This document shows positions 1-7,773 of a stretch of 64,000 nt of DNA, in pieces. This DNA is from Streptomyces rubrogriseus (GTDB taxonomy: Bacteria > Actinomycetota > Actinomycetes > Streptomycetales > Streptomycetaceae), in assembly GCF_027947575.1 (NCBI RefSeq), contig NZ_CP116256.1:3410001-3474000 (forward strand), read 5' to 3'. Within the stretch, counting starts at the first letter, position 1, and each line of letters begins with the position of its first letter. The notes beneath the pieces were generated by a model. It was not told where the DNA came from, ran no database searches, and worked only from the letters and a program-made list of their open reading frames with translations. A program made the position numbers and the translations under genes.

Positions 1-102
1 CAGCAGCGTGGTGCGCTCGCGGGCGGTGACCAGCGTGGTCAGGGCCCGCTCCCGCAGGGCCTCGGCGGTGGTGGTCGCAGGCGCGTCGGTGGGGTCGGTC
101 AT
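1..102 (-). CDS. egtB: EgtB, ergothioneine biosynthesis sulfoxide synthase (5' end only)
   Basis: Only the first 34 codons lie in the window; the gene continues beyond base 1. The start ATG overlaps the egtA stop as ATGA, so the two are translationally coupled. The visible N-terminus (ALRERALTTLVTARERTTLL) matches the start of Streptomyces EgtB as I remember it. EgtB is a non-haem iron enzyme that uses oxygen to join gamma-glutamylcysteine to hercynine. The identification rests on this short stretch plus the upstream egtA; the catalytic DinB and FGE-like domains cannot be seen. Confidence 0.85.
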   Translation of the reverse strand, partial: MTDPTDAPATTTAEALRERALTTLVTARERTTLL

Positions 103-1400
103 GAGCGGGTCTCCCTCCCGTGCGGGCCACGGTCCGCGCCGCCCGGCATGTCCAGCAGATCGTCGGCGGGGCAGCGGCCCCTCAGGACGTAGCGCTCCCG
201 GTACGCGGCGACGGCGTCCGTCACCTCGGTGCCCGCGCCGAGCCGGGGCAGCGCGGCGAGTGCCGCGGTGAAACACGTGACGGCTGCCTCGCGCAGCTCG
301 GGATCGGTGAGGGCGTCACGGGCCGCGTCCTCGTACAGCGGATTGTGCGGCGCGGCCAGGCCCAGGGTGCGCTCCGCCAGGGGCTTGACGGCCCGGTAGG
401 CGGTCTCGGTGGCCTCGGGGTCGTCGAACAGCGCGGCGGTCACCGCCAGCGGCACGATCCAGCCGTCGTCCCCGGGCTGCGCGTCGATCATGCGCAGCTC
501 CAGGTGGCCGCGCGGCCTGACCGGCGGGAAGAGCGTGGTGAGGTGGTAGTCGAGGTCCTCCCGGGTCGGCGGCCGGGGCACCAGCTCGCGGGTCCACTCC
601 CGCAGCGTCAGGCCCTCCGGCACGTCCCAGGGGCCGCCGTCGCGGCGCACGCACATCACCGGGGCGTCCAGCACGTGCCGCGCCCAGGTGCCGCGCGGGT
701 CGCTGTCCAGCGGGGGACCGCCCGCCCGCCCGGCGCCGATCTGCGTCCACCGCAGCTGCCGGGTGGACCGCCAGCCGGTGGGGCGCCCGCCGGACAGCGG
801 GGAGTTGGCGAACGCGGCCAGCAGGACCGCGCCCAGGTGATGGGCCAGCCACCACCGGCGCACATGCCCCAGCGGCCCCGGCTCCTCGTGCCCGGCGTCC
901 ACGCACACCTGCACCGAGGCGGAGGAGCACATCATGAAGCGGCCACCGGGGCCGGTGCGGTCGAGACAGGACTCCATGGCGTCGTAGCGCGGCTGCCGCA
1001 GGTACCGGCGCGGCGCCTGCCAGGGATCGTGGCCGAGGCCGACCAGGGCGAGGCCGTCCTCGCGCAGCACGGCGCGGACGGCTTCCAGGTCGGCGGAGAC
1101 GGCGCGGACGCACTCCGTCAGCGAGGCGGCGGGGAGCGAACTCAGCTCCAGCTGGCCGCCGGGTTCGACGGTCAGCGCCGACCTCAGGGGAACGGCCCGC
1201 AGCGCGGTGTAGACCGCACGGAGCCGTTCGGGTGACACGGGGAGCCGCGGCGCGCGCAGCTCGTGGACGAGCCATTCCACCTCGACGCCGAGGAGCCTGG
1301 GCGGACCGGTCTTGAAGCAGATGCCGCGGACCAGCGCCTCGACCTCGGCCTCACTGACCGCGGTACGTGGCCGGATACAGCCACCAACCGAATCGGACAT
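99..1400 (-). CDS. egtA: EgtA, glutamate-cysteine ligase for ergothioneine
   Basis: 433 aa. A GCS2-type ligase that makes gamma-glutamylcysteine from glutamate and cysteine with ATP, the sulfur donor for EgtB in the cytoplasmic ergothioneine pathway. The N-terminal CFKTGPPRLLGVEVEW block resembles actinobacterial EgtA, and the length is normal. An open frame extends upstream to 1508, but the ATG at 1398-1400 is preceded by a full AGGAGG Shine-Dalgarno sequence 8 nt away, and MSDSVGG begins the conserved part, so I start there. It overlaps egtB by 4 bp in one operon that leaves the window on the left. The 286 bp to the next gene (1401-1686) should carry the egt promoter; I could not name a -35/-10 pair. 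Confidence 0.93.
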   Translation of the reverse strand: MSDSVGGCIRPRTAVSEAEVEALVRGICFKTGPPRLLGVEVEWLVHELRAPRLPVSPERLRAVYTALRAVPLRSALTVEPGGQLELSSLPAASLTECVRAVSADLEAVRAVLREDGLALVGLGHDPWQAPRRYLRQPRYDAMESCLDRTGPGGRFMMCSSASVQVCVDAGHEEPGPLGHVRRWWLAHHLGAVLLAAFANSPLSGGRPTGWRSTRQLRWTQIGAGRAGGPPLDSDPRGTWARHVLDAPVMCVRRDGGPWDVPEGLTLREWTRELVPRPPTREDLDYHLTTLFPPVRPRGHLELRMIDAQPGDDGWIVPLAVTAALFDDPEATETAYRAVKPLAERTLGLAAPHNPLYEDAARDALTDPELREAAVTCFTAALAALPRLGAGTEVTDAVAAYRERYVLRGRCPADDLLDMPGGADRGPHGRETRS

Positions 1401-1627
1401 GTCGGGATCCTCCTGAGATTCCACCATGCCGCCGGCCCCTCTGCGGTGGGCCGGGCCGGCACACTCGTCCCACCCAAGACCCTCGTGCCGCTCCGCACAA
1501 GGATGCATTTCGGGACGTTCCCGCTCGGTAATCTCCGCGATCCGCCCGTTTCCGAGGGCTTTCCACGTCGTTCGCCGATCGGGAAACTCCGTTGCACCGC
1601 ACCCTCAGCATCACCCAGGATTCCCGC

Positions 1628-1690
1628 ATGAGCACGACGGAGGAGACCGCGCCGCGCGCGGTCACGGCGTCCACGGGGGTGGCGCCGTGA
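1628..1690 (+). other. 20-codon leader ORF coupled to the macrodomain gene
   Basis: ATG at 1628 has an AGGA six bases upstream and opens 20 sense codons ending in TGA at 1688-1690. That stop overlaps the GTG start of the next gene (GTGA), the layout of translationally coupled genes. The peptide (MSTTEETAPRAVTASTGVAP) has no recognisable domain. It may be a true leader peptide that delivers ribosomes to a GTG start with a modest ribosome-binding site, or a chance ORF. Coding status is unproven. Confidence 0.35.
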
Positions 1691-2526
1691 GCGCGCGCCT
1701 GCGGGGCATCGCACAGCAGACGGAGCAGATCGTCGCGGCCGGGTCCTACCTCACGCCCGACGGGCGTGAGGTGCCCCTCGCGGCCGCGGTCGGGGCGGCC
1801 CGGGACGGGACGCGGATGTACGGGCCGGGACCCGTCGAGGTGACCGTTCCGGCCGGGGCGCGCACGGTCTTCGAGGTCACCGGCGAGAGCAGCCTGGAGG
1901 CCGCCCGGCGGCTCGGCGGCGACGTCGCCGTGCTCAACTTCGCCTCCGCGCGCAATCCCGGCGGCGGCTACCTCAACGGCGCCCAGGCCCAGGAGGAGGC
2001 CCTGTGCCGGGCCTCCGCCCTCTACACCTGCCTGCTGCGGGCGCGTGAGTTCTACAACCACCACCGCGCCCACCGCGACCCGTTCTACACGGACCGAGTC
2101 GTCCACTCGCCCGGCGTCCCCGTCTTCCGGGACGACCGGGGCCGCCTGCTGGACGAGCCGTTCACGGCCGGGTTCCTCACCTCCGCCGCGCCCAACGCGG
2201 GCGTGGTGCTGCGCACGGCCCCGGAGCGCGCCGCCGGCCTGCCCGCCGCCCTCACCGGGCGCGCCGAGCGGGTCCTCGAGACGGCCGCGGCCCACGGGCA
2301 CCGGCGGCTGGTCCTCGGCGCCTGGGGGTGCGGCGTGTTCCGCAACGACCCCGCCCGGGTGGCGGGCGCGTTCCGGACACTGCTCGGGCCCGGCGGGCGG
2401 TTCGCCGGTGCCTTCGAACGGGTGGCCTTCGGCATCCTGGACCGCACCCCGGGCGCCACCGTCCGGGCGGCCTTCGAGCGTGCCTTCCCGGAGGGCGCGG
2501 GCCGTCCCGGTCAGCTCCAGCCGTAG
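1687..2526 (+). CDS. TIGR02452-type macrodomain protein, bacterial PARG-like
   Basis: 279 aa from GTG 1687. It carries the poly(ADP-ribose) glycohydrolase signature GGG-x7-QEE: GGG at residues 92-94 and QEE at 102-104, inside NFASARNPGGGYLNG. Family members with these residues hydrolyse ADP-ribose polymers or protein-linked ADP-ribose, with the second Glu as catalyst. No signal peptide, so cytoplasmic. Its last 16 bases overlap the 3' end of a PemK/MazF-like gene on the other strand. The start is the last one before the conserved region and overlaps the leader ORF stop. The family call is firm; the substrate in the cell is unknown. Confidence 0.85.
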   Translation: MSARLRGIAQQTEQIVAAGSYLTPDGREVPLAAAVGAARDGTRMYGPGPVEVTVPAGARTVFEVTGESSLEAARRLGGDVAVLNFASARNPGGGYLNGAQAQEEALCRASALYTCLLRAREFYNHHRAHRDPFYTDRVVHSPGVPVFRDDRGRLLDEPFTAGFLTSAAPNAGVVLRTAPERAAGLPAALTGRAERVLETAAAHGHRRLVLGAWGCGVFRNDPARVAGAFRTLLGPGGRFAGAFERVAFGILDRTPGATVRAAFERAFPEGAGRPGQLQP

Positions 2527-2975
2527 CGCTCCCGCAGCCGCTGCCGCACGAGGTCGAAGCGCATCCGGTCCAGGGCGCACGCCTCGCGGCGCATCCCCGC
2601 GTCGTGCAGCCGCAGCACCCGGTCCACGTCGACCCAGGAGTCCCGTCCGGAGCGGTCCCAGGGCCCGCTGCCGATCGGCACCCACTCCCGGTCCCCGTCG
2701 TGCCGCCTGCTGGACAGCTGCACGGCCAGCACCGTCCCGGCCGCCTCCCGGGCCACCACGAGCACGGGCCGGTCCTTGCCGCGGCCGTCCGCCTCCTCGT
2801 AGGGCACCCACGTCCAGACGATCTCGCCGGGATCGGGATCGCCGTCGTGCGCGGGGGAGTACTCGGTCCGCACCCGGCCCACCTCCCGCGGGTCGGCCTC
2901 GGTGGTGGCGGCGGGTCCGTAACGGCCCGGGGCGGTCTCGCCGTTGCTGTCGATGTCGTCGGTGAAGGCGTTCAC
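2511..2975 (-). CDS. PemK/MazF-family protein, no visible antitoxin
   Basis: 154 aa. About 48 acidic, low-complexity residues precede a PemK/MazF core with GEIVWTWVPYEE and KDRPVLVV, the usual 'GDIVW...RPVLVV' beta-barrel pattern. MazF toxins are sequence-specific endoribonucleases normally paired with a small upstream antitoxin. Here the bases upstream (2976-3107) hold only the start region of the divergent dehydrogenase, so no antitoxin is seen. Long N-terminal extensions and orphan status are common in Streptomyces members, which may not be toxic. It converges on, and overlaps by 16 bp, the macrodomain gene. Confidence 0.75.
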   Translation of the reverse strand: MNAFTDDIDSNGETAPGRYGPAATTEADPREVGRVRTEYSPAHDGDPDPGEIVWTWVPYEEADGRGKDRPVLVVAREAAGTVLAVQLSSRRHDGDREWVPIGSGPWDRSGRDSWVDVDRVLRLHDAGMRREACALDRMRFDLVRQRLRERYGWS

Positions 2976-3107
2976 GGCCGTACCGTACGGGACGGGTCCG
3001 CGCGGACGCGCGGGGACCCGCGTCCGGTGGCAGGCTGGCCCCCGGGCCCGGCTCGCAGGAGCCAGGCCACCGGCGACACGAGACAGTACGAGTCAGAAGG
3101 CGACGTC

Positions 3108-3998
3108 ATGACCGACCAGCTCACCGTGAGCGTCCTGGGCACCGGCATCATGGGTGCCGCGATGGCCCGCAACCTCGCCCGCGCCGGACACGCCGTCCGC
3201 GTCTGGAACCGCAGCCGCGACAAGGCCGAGCCGCTGGCCGCCGACGGCGCGCACGTCGCGGGCAGCCCGGACGAGGCCGTACGCGGCGCCGACGTAGTCC
3301 TCACGATGCTGTACGACGGCCCGGCCGCCCTCGACGTCATGCGGCGGGCCGAGCCCGGCCTGCGGCCCGGCACCGTGTGGGCGCAGTCCACCACCGCGGG
3401 CGTCGACGCGGTCGCCGACCTGGCCGCCTACGCCCACGAGCGGGGCCTGGTCTTCTTCGACGCCCCCGTCCTCGGCACCCGGCAGCCCGCCGAGGCCGGT
3501 CAGCTGCTGGTGCTGGCGGCGGGGCCGGGCGAGGCGCGGGAGACCGTCGCGCCCGTGTTCGACGCCGTCGGCTCGCGCACCGTGTGGACCGGCGAGGACG
3601 GCGCGGCCGGCAGCGCCACCCGGCTGAAACTGGTGGCCAACAGCTGGGTCCTCGCCGTCACCAACGCCGGCGGCGAGACCCTCTCGCTCGCCAAGGCGCT
3701 GGGCGTCGACCCGGACACCTTCTTCGACGCCATCGCCGGTGGTCCGCTCGACATGGGCTACCTGCGGGCCAAGGCCGGCCTGATCCGCGACGGCGCGCTG
3801 ACGCCGGCCCAGTTCGCCGTCGCCACCGCCGAGAAGGACGCCCGCCTGATCGTCGAGGCCGGCGAGGCGAACGGCGTCCGGCTGGACCTCGCCGCGGCGG
3901 GTGCGGAACGCTTCGCCCGGGCCGCCGCCCAGGGACACGGCGACGAGGACATGGCGGCGGCCTACTTCGCCAGTTTCGAGGAGAAGGCGAGCGACTGA
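3108..3998 (+). CDS. NAD(P)-dependent beta-hydroxyacid dehydrogenase family protein
   Basis: 296 aa. N-terminal Rossmann fold with GTGIMGAAMARNL at residues 11-23, then the helical C-terminal domain of 3-hydroxyisobutyrate/6-phosphogluconate-type dehydrogenases. The conserved lysine is Lys174 in TRLKLVANSW. The family oxidises beta-hydroxyacids or reduces aldehydes (glyoxylate/succinic semialdehyde reductases) with NAD(P)H; the substrate cannot be told here. Cytoplasmic. The ATG at 3108 is followed directly by the Rossmann strand. Likely monocistronic or followed by the small PPOX gene after a 117 bp gap with a hexamer repeat. Confidence 0.88.
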   Translation: MTDQLTVSVLGTGIMGAAMARNLARAGHAVRVWNRSRDKAEPLAADGAHVAGSPDEAVRGADVVLTMLYDGPAALDVMRRAEPGLRPGTVWAQSTTAGVDAVADLAAYAHERGLVFFDAPVLGTRQPAEAGQLLVLAAGPGEARETVAPVFDAVGSRTVWTGEDGAAGSATRLKLVANSWVLAVTNAGGETLSLAKALGVDPDTFFDAIAGGPLDMGYLRAKAGLIRDGALTPAQFAVATAEKDARLIVEAGEANGVRLDLAAAGAERFARAAAQGHGDEDMAAAYFASFEEKASD

Positions 3999-4030
3999 GC
4001 CCACCCGGGGTACCGGGTGCACGAGACACC

Positions 4031-4063
<33 letters not shown>

Positions 4064-4115
4064 GCGACCGGACTCGGACCCGGTGCCGGACCACACCACA
4101 CCGCGAGGAGTCCGC

Positions 4116-4538
4116 ATGTCGAAGCCGCCGCTGCCGCCCGAGGCCGTCGAACTGCTGCGCCGCCCCAACCCCTGCGTCATGGCCACCCTCCGCAAGGACG
4201 GCGCCCCCGTCTCCACGCCCACCTGGTACGCGTGGGACGACGACGGCCGGGTGCTGATCAACCTCGACGCGGGCCGCGTGCGCCTGGGACACCTGCGCCG
4301 CGACCCGCGCGTCACCCTCACCGTCCTCTCGGGCGACGACTGGTACACCCACGTCACCCTCATCGGCCGCGTCGCCGAGATGCGCGACGACGAGGACCTC
4401 TCCGGCATCGACCGTCTCTCCCGGCACTACACCGGCAACCCGTACCCGAACCGGGAGCGTCCCCGGGTCAGCGCCTGGATCGAGGTGGAGCGCTGGCACG
4501 GCTGGGGGGAGCTGAAGGACAGTTCCCAGTCGGGCTGA
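4116..4538 (+). CDS. PPOX-class F420-dependent oxidoreductase
   Basis: 140 aa, a single split beta-barrel domain. The opening (PNPCVMATLRKDGAPVSTPTWY) and the later RRDPRVTLTVL and HVTLIGRV segments match the actinobacterial F420/FMN-binding PPOX-like family (TIGR03618-like). Members reduce small substrates with F420H2 or bind flavin or biliverdin; the substrate is unknown. The ATG at 4116 has GAGGAG about 6 nt upstream. The open frame extends further up through the hexamer repeat, but that part encodes only His-Arg repeats and is rejected. A strong hairpin follows at 4695. Confidence 0.85.
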   Translation: MSKPPLPPEAVELLRRPNPCVMATLRKDGAPVSTPTWYAWDDDGRVLINLDAGRVRLGHLRRDPRVTLTVLSGDDWYTHVTLIGRVAEMRDDEDLSGIDRLSRHYTGNPYPNRERPRVSAWIEVERWHGWGELKDSSQSG

Positions 4539-4694
4539 CGGCCGGCGCCTCCTGCCGTGCCGGGCGCCGGAACAGCGCGCCCGGCCACCAGAACCGGCGG
4601 CCCAGGTCGAGCGCGCTGCGCCATGGACTGGTCGGGCCCTCCAGCACACCGCGGGTGGTGCGGCATCCGGCGATGTCGGGTGTGTTCCACCGTG

Positions 4695-4726
4695 GTACGG
4701 CCGGGAGTTGCAGCTCCCGGCCGTAC
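4695..4726. terminator. Hairpin, 13 bp perfect stem, 6 nt loop
   Basis: GTACGGCCGGGAG and its exact complement are separated by TTGCAG. It lies between the PPOX gene (ends 4538) and the convergent membrane-protein gene (ends 4754), so it can stop both transcripts. There is no T-tract, as is usual for Streptomyces terminators. Confidence 0.7.
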
Positions 4727-4753
4727 GTGTGCGGCGGTGTCCGGTGGCGGTGT

Positions 4754-5068
4754 CTACTCGATCTCGCGCATCATCTTCTCCATCGAGCCGACCGCGAGCC
4801 GGGTCTGGGTCAGCTCGTCGAGGGTCTGCCGCTGCTCCTCCACCGTGCGGCGCTGCAACTCCACCGTGTCCTCCAGGAGTCGCGCGTACCGCGTGGCCAG
4901 CTCCTTGTACTGCTCCTCGCGTGCCGCCAGCATCCGGGCCCGCCAGGTGGCGGCGACCTGCCGGACGATCACGATCATCAGGCCGAAGAACCCGGCCGCG
5001 CCCACGGCGCCGACCAGGACCCCCAGCTCCTCGGCCCCTGCGGCGAGAGTCACCACGTCCTCGTTCAC
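4754..5068 (-). CDS. Small membrane protein with coiled-coil tail
   Basis: 104 aa. One hydrophobic segment at about residues 12-36 (LGVLVGAVGAAGFFGLMIVIV) is followed by a charged, heptad-like helix rich in Glu, Gln and Arg to the end. No enzyme motif is seen. Its start overlaps the stop of the ArsR-type regulator gene (ATGA, 5065-5068), so both are made from one transcript. It may be an anchored partner of the regulator or its target. Function not recognised. Confidence 0.75.
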   Translation of the reverse strand: MNEDVVTLAAGAEELGVLVGAVGAAGFFGLMIVIVRQVAATWRARMLAAREEQYKELATRYARLLEDTVELQRRTVEEQRQTLDELTQTRLAVGSMEKMMREIE

Positions 5069-5436
5069 TTCGCTTCCTCTTTCGCACTCCGGCCGGCGGT
5101 CCGGTCGGTCTCGGTGGTGTCGGTGAGCGTCGCGGCCGCCTGCGCGACGACCCGCGGGGTGAGTTCGTAGAAGAACGGGGTGACGTCGTAGTACTTCACC
5201 GTCTTGCCGTCCTCCGCGACCTCGAGCGTGCCGGCGACCAGGCCCGCGGCCTCCAGTCGCTGCAGGTGCATGTGCAGCAGCGGACGGCCCATGCCGATCA
5301 GGCGGGCCAGTGCGCTGACGTAGTTCCGGCTCTCCAGGAGCGCCGCGACGATCCGCATGCGGTGCGGATTGCCCAGCGCGGAGAGCACCTTGAGCAACTC
5401 GTCACCGGTCGGTGCCGGAGGTGGGGCCCCGGGCAT
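5065..5436 (-). CDS. ArsR-like winged-helix transcriptional regulator
   Basis: 123 aa. A single winged helix-turn-helix with ALGNPHRMRIVAALLE followed by a recognition helix near GMGRPLLHMHLQRLE, typical of ArsR/HTH_20 proteins. No metal-binding Cys cluster is visible. I start at ATG 5436 because a GGAAAGGGG ribosome-binding site precedes it; the longer frame to 5511 would run through the operator. It is cotranscribed with the membrane protein downstream. Two copies of TGTCA-N8-TGACA lie just upstream and are probably its own binding sites, implying autorepression. Confidence 0.85.
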   Translation of the reverse strand: MPGAPPPAPTGDELLKVLSALGNPHRMRIVAALLESRNYVSALARLIGMGRPLLHMHLQRLEAAGLVAGTLEVAEDGKTVKYYDVTPFFYELTPRVVAQAAATLTDTTETDRTAGRSAKEEAK

Positions 5437-5455
5437 CGCACCCCTTTCCGTCGTA

Positions 5456-5508
5456 CCTGTCAGGAAACGCTGACAGGGGCCGGAGACACCTGTCAAAGAT
5501 TCCTGACA
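5456..5508. promoter_or_regulatory. Paired palindromic operator TGTCA-N8-TGACA
   Basis: Two inverted repeats, 5458-5475 and 5491-5508, each TGTCA-8 nt-TGACA with identical half-sites. Their centres are 33 bp apart, close to three helical turns, so two dimers would sit on one face of the DNA. The first extends to CCTGTCA/TGACAGG. They lie 22-72 bp upstream of the regulator start at 5436, where an autoregulatory operator is expected. Confidence 0.7.
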
Positions 5509-5663
5509 CATCTCAGGGGCGGATCAGGGGTGGGTCAGGGACGGCTCGGGGGTGGACGCGGGGGCGGGTCAGGGGCGTATGATCATCGTGCGGCATCGCG
5601 TGTCGGTCACCGTCCGGGTGAGGCATGGAGGAGCCGCGGAGCTGCCCGTGGAGGCATTGCCCC

Positions 5664-6092
5664 GTGTCAGTCGAGTTCAACCACACCATCGTTCTCTCCC
5701 AGGACAGGGAGAAGTCCGCCCACTTCCTCGCCTCGATCCTCGGTCTCGAGGTCGGCGAACCGGCCGGAATGTTTTTGCCCGTGACGACCGCCAACGGCGT
5801 CACCCTCGATTTCGCCACCGTCGACATCGACATCCCCGTGCAGCACTACGCGTTCCTCGTGTCCGAGGACGAGTTCGACGGCATCCTCGCCCGGCTCGTC
5901 GAGGGCCGGATCCCCATCCAGGCCGACCCGCCCGGCCGGCACCCGCGCCGGATCAACCGCAACGACGGCGGCCGGGGCGTGTACTTCAGCGACCCGTCCG
6001 GGCACGGCATGGAGGCCTTCACCCGCCCCTACGGCAGCGACCCGGCCTCGCCGCTGAACGGCGTCACCGAGGACGTGCCCGGGGCCTGCTGA
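5664..6092 (+). CDS. VOC-superfamily (glyoxalase-fold) protein
   Basis: 142 aa. One vicinal-oxygen-chelate domain: an opening strand with FNHTIVLSQDREKSAHFLASILGL and a closing GVYFSDPSGHGMEAFTRP strand bearing the usual metal-site Glu. Members include dioxygenases, glyoxalases and antibiotic-resistance proteins; the substrate is not evident. The GTG at 5664 has GGAGG 9 nt upstream and starts just before the first strand; ATG 5625 in the same frame is an alternative. The regulator pair upstream runs the opposite way, so its operators may also affect this gene. Confidence 0.83.
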   Translation: MSVEFNHTIVLSQDREKSAHFLASILGLEVGEPAGMFLPVTTANGVTLDFATVDIDIPVQHYAFLVSEDEFDGILARLVEGRIPIQADPPGRHPRRINRNDGGRGVYFSDPSGHGMEAFTRPYGSDPASPLNGVTEDVPGAC

Positions 6093-6193
6093 CCGGCGTC
6101 CCCGAGGCCGTCACCGGCCAACGGCCGGGACCGTTGTCAGACCCCCTCCGCATACTGGTGACCTCGAAGTGCCGGATGCGAGGGGGACTGGCC

Positions 6194-7282
6194 GTGCGGA
6201 TGCGGACGGTGTACAGGGGTGAACTACCGGTCGTCCACGGGCGGTTCCACGTGGACAGCCGTCGAGAGCCGTGGGCGCCGGTGCCTTCGGAGGCCTGCGC
6301 CGGGCAGACCAACGGTCTGTGCGGCGCGGCCGTCCCGGGCTGCCTCTTCCTCTGCACCGGCCTGAGCAGCGGCAAGGTCGCCCTGACCGTCGAGGTGCAC
6401 GGCACCGCGCCGCCCCTCGAGGACCGCTGGGAGGACGTGGTGGAGGCGTCCTTCCGCCCGCTGACCGCCTCGACCGCCGTCCTCCCCTGCGGTCGCGGCG
6501 CACTGTGCGCATGGGCCCTGCCGGCCGCCGACCACCGGGTGCGCTACTGCGGACGCGGCATGGACGGCGGCGCGGGGGCCGGGCCCGCAACGGCCCGGGA
6601 CGCGGGACCGGTCGGCCAGTATCTGCTGCAGTTCTGGCCGGCGCCGCCGACCGCGGACCGGGTGGTCCGGCAGACCTCGCGCAGCGCCGCACACCAACAC
6701 CGCTACGCGCGCGCCTTGGAGCGGCCCGTTCCGGGGGCGCGGACCGAGCGGGAGCGCGCCGAGATCCGGTCCTGGGGCGGCCGGCTGCCCAGCCTGCGGG
6801 TGCGGGAGGCCGGTGCCGACGCGCGCGGGCTCGTACCGCTGGACCGGGAGCTGCTCGACGCCGTCGACACGGCGTGCCGGGCCACCCAGCGCGGCCTCGC
6901 CCGCTGGGCCGCCCGCCGGGCCCTCACCGCCGCCGGACTGGACGGCGTCGACTGGATCGCGCCCGCGCTGGCCGCGCTGGACCGGGGCGAGCCCCTGCCG
7001 GCCCCGTTCGACGATCCCCGGCGGGCCTGGGACCGCTTCTTCACCGACGCCCGCACCGCTCTCACCGCGCCCGACCCGCCCGGCGCGGGCCAGGGCGCCC
7101 CGCTGTGCCGCGCCCTGGCCCTGCCCGCCCTGCGCGCCGCCGCGGACCCGGACCCCCTGCGCGCCGCGCTCGGCGCCCTCTTCGCCGCCGCGGTCACCCA
7201 CGGCACCGACTACCCGGCCCTGTTCGCCGAGGCCCGCCGACGCTTCCCCGACCTGCGCGCGGACGCGTCGCCGCAGGCCTGA
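6194..7282 (+). CDS. Conserved Streptomyces protein of unknown function
   Basis: 362 aa. I recognise the N-terminal ~150 residues (VRMRTVYRGELPVVHGRF..., HRVRYC, LQFWPAPP.PDRVVRQTS) as a family common in Streptomyces, with no assigned function. The C-terminal half is Ala/Arg/Asp-rich and predicted helical. No signal peptide or membrane segment, so cytoplasmic. The GTG at 6194 has AGGGGG 7 nt upstream; ATG 6176 in the same frame is possible. It stands alone, followed by the 490 bp repeat-rich gap. Confidence 0.72.
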   Translation: MRMRTVYRGELPVVHGRFHVDSRREPWAPVPSEACAGQTNGLCGAAVPGCLFLCTGLSSGKVALTVEVHGTAPPLEDRWEDVVEASFRPLTASTAVLPCGRGALCAWALPAADHRVRYCGRGMDGGAGAGPATARDAGPVGQYLLQFWPAPPTADRVVRQTSRSAAHQHRYARALERPVPGARTERERAEIRSWGGRLPSLRVREAGADARGLVPLDRELLDAVDTACRATQRGLARWAARRALTAAGLDGVDWIAPALAALDRGEPLPAPFDDPRRAWDRFFTDARTALTAPDPPGAGQGAPLCRALALPALRAAADPDPLRAALGALFAAAVTHGTDYPALFAEARRRFPDLRADASPQA

Positions 7283-7773
7283 GGGGCGGGCGTCCGGTCT
7301 TCCTTCGGGTTCGGCGGGCTGGCCCGGGGCCGGGTGTCCCGACGGGGCACGTGTGGCGCACCGACTGTCGCACCGGGTCCGCCGGGCCCTCGGCGCCCTC
7401 GACCTGGGTGTGGACGGGCCGCCGGGGCGTGAGGGCCGGGGCGACTGATGGCTTTCGCGCTCGGCGCGCCGGCCCGGGGCCGGGCAGGGACGGGTGTCCC
7501 GACGGGGTCGCGTGCGCGCCCGGGGTGCGGGCCCGGTTCGCCGGGGCCCTCGGTTGCTTGCCCGGCCCGGGGTGCGGACGGGTCGGCGCGGGCGTGCGGG
7601 GCGGGGGTCCGACGGGCCTTCGCGTCCGGTCGGCTGGTTCGGGGCGGGGCGCGACGGGCGTTGCGCCCGGTGGGGGTGGCGCGTGGGCTGTCGCGTCCGG
7701 TTCGCCGGGGGGCTCTCGGCGGTCGCCCGGCCTGTGTCGGGGCGGCGCCGGACGTGGGCGTGACCGTGGGACC
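7283..7773. repeat. Non-coding stretch of three degenerate ~158 bp repeat units
   Basis: The 491 bp between two genes hold no convincing gene. They read as three diverged head-to-tail copies starting near 7290, 7447 and 7606. CGGGTGTCCCGACGGGG occurs exactly at 7331-7347 and 7491-7507, 160 bp apart. GGCCCGGGGCCGGG occurs at 7321 and 7471. A segment like GTCCG.C....CTTCG.G at the start and TTCGCCGGGG(G)CCTCGG in the middle recurs in the third unit. Alignment was by eye, and similarity is partly helped by the very high GC content. Confidence 0.55.

Noticed and set aside
120..1235. Long open frames on the strand opposite egtA (and similar ones opposite most genes, e.g. 24010-26304 and 10611-12935)
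   Set aside because: They mirror real genes in third-position-GC DNA, lack domains, and are Arg/Pro/Gly-rich or Ala/Gly/Val-rich low-complexity translations.
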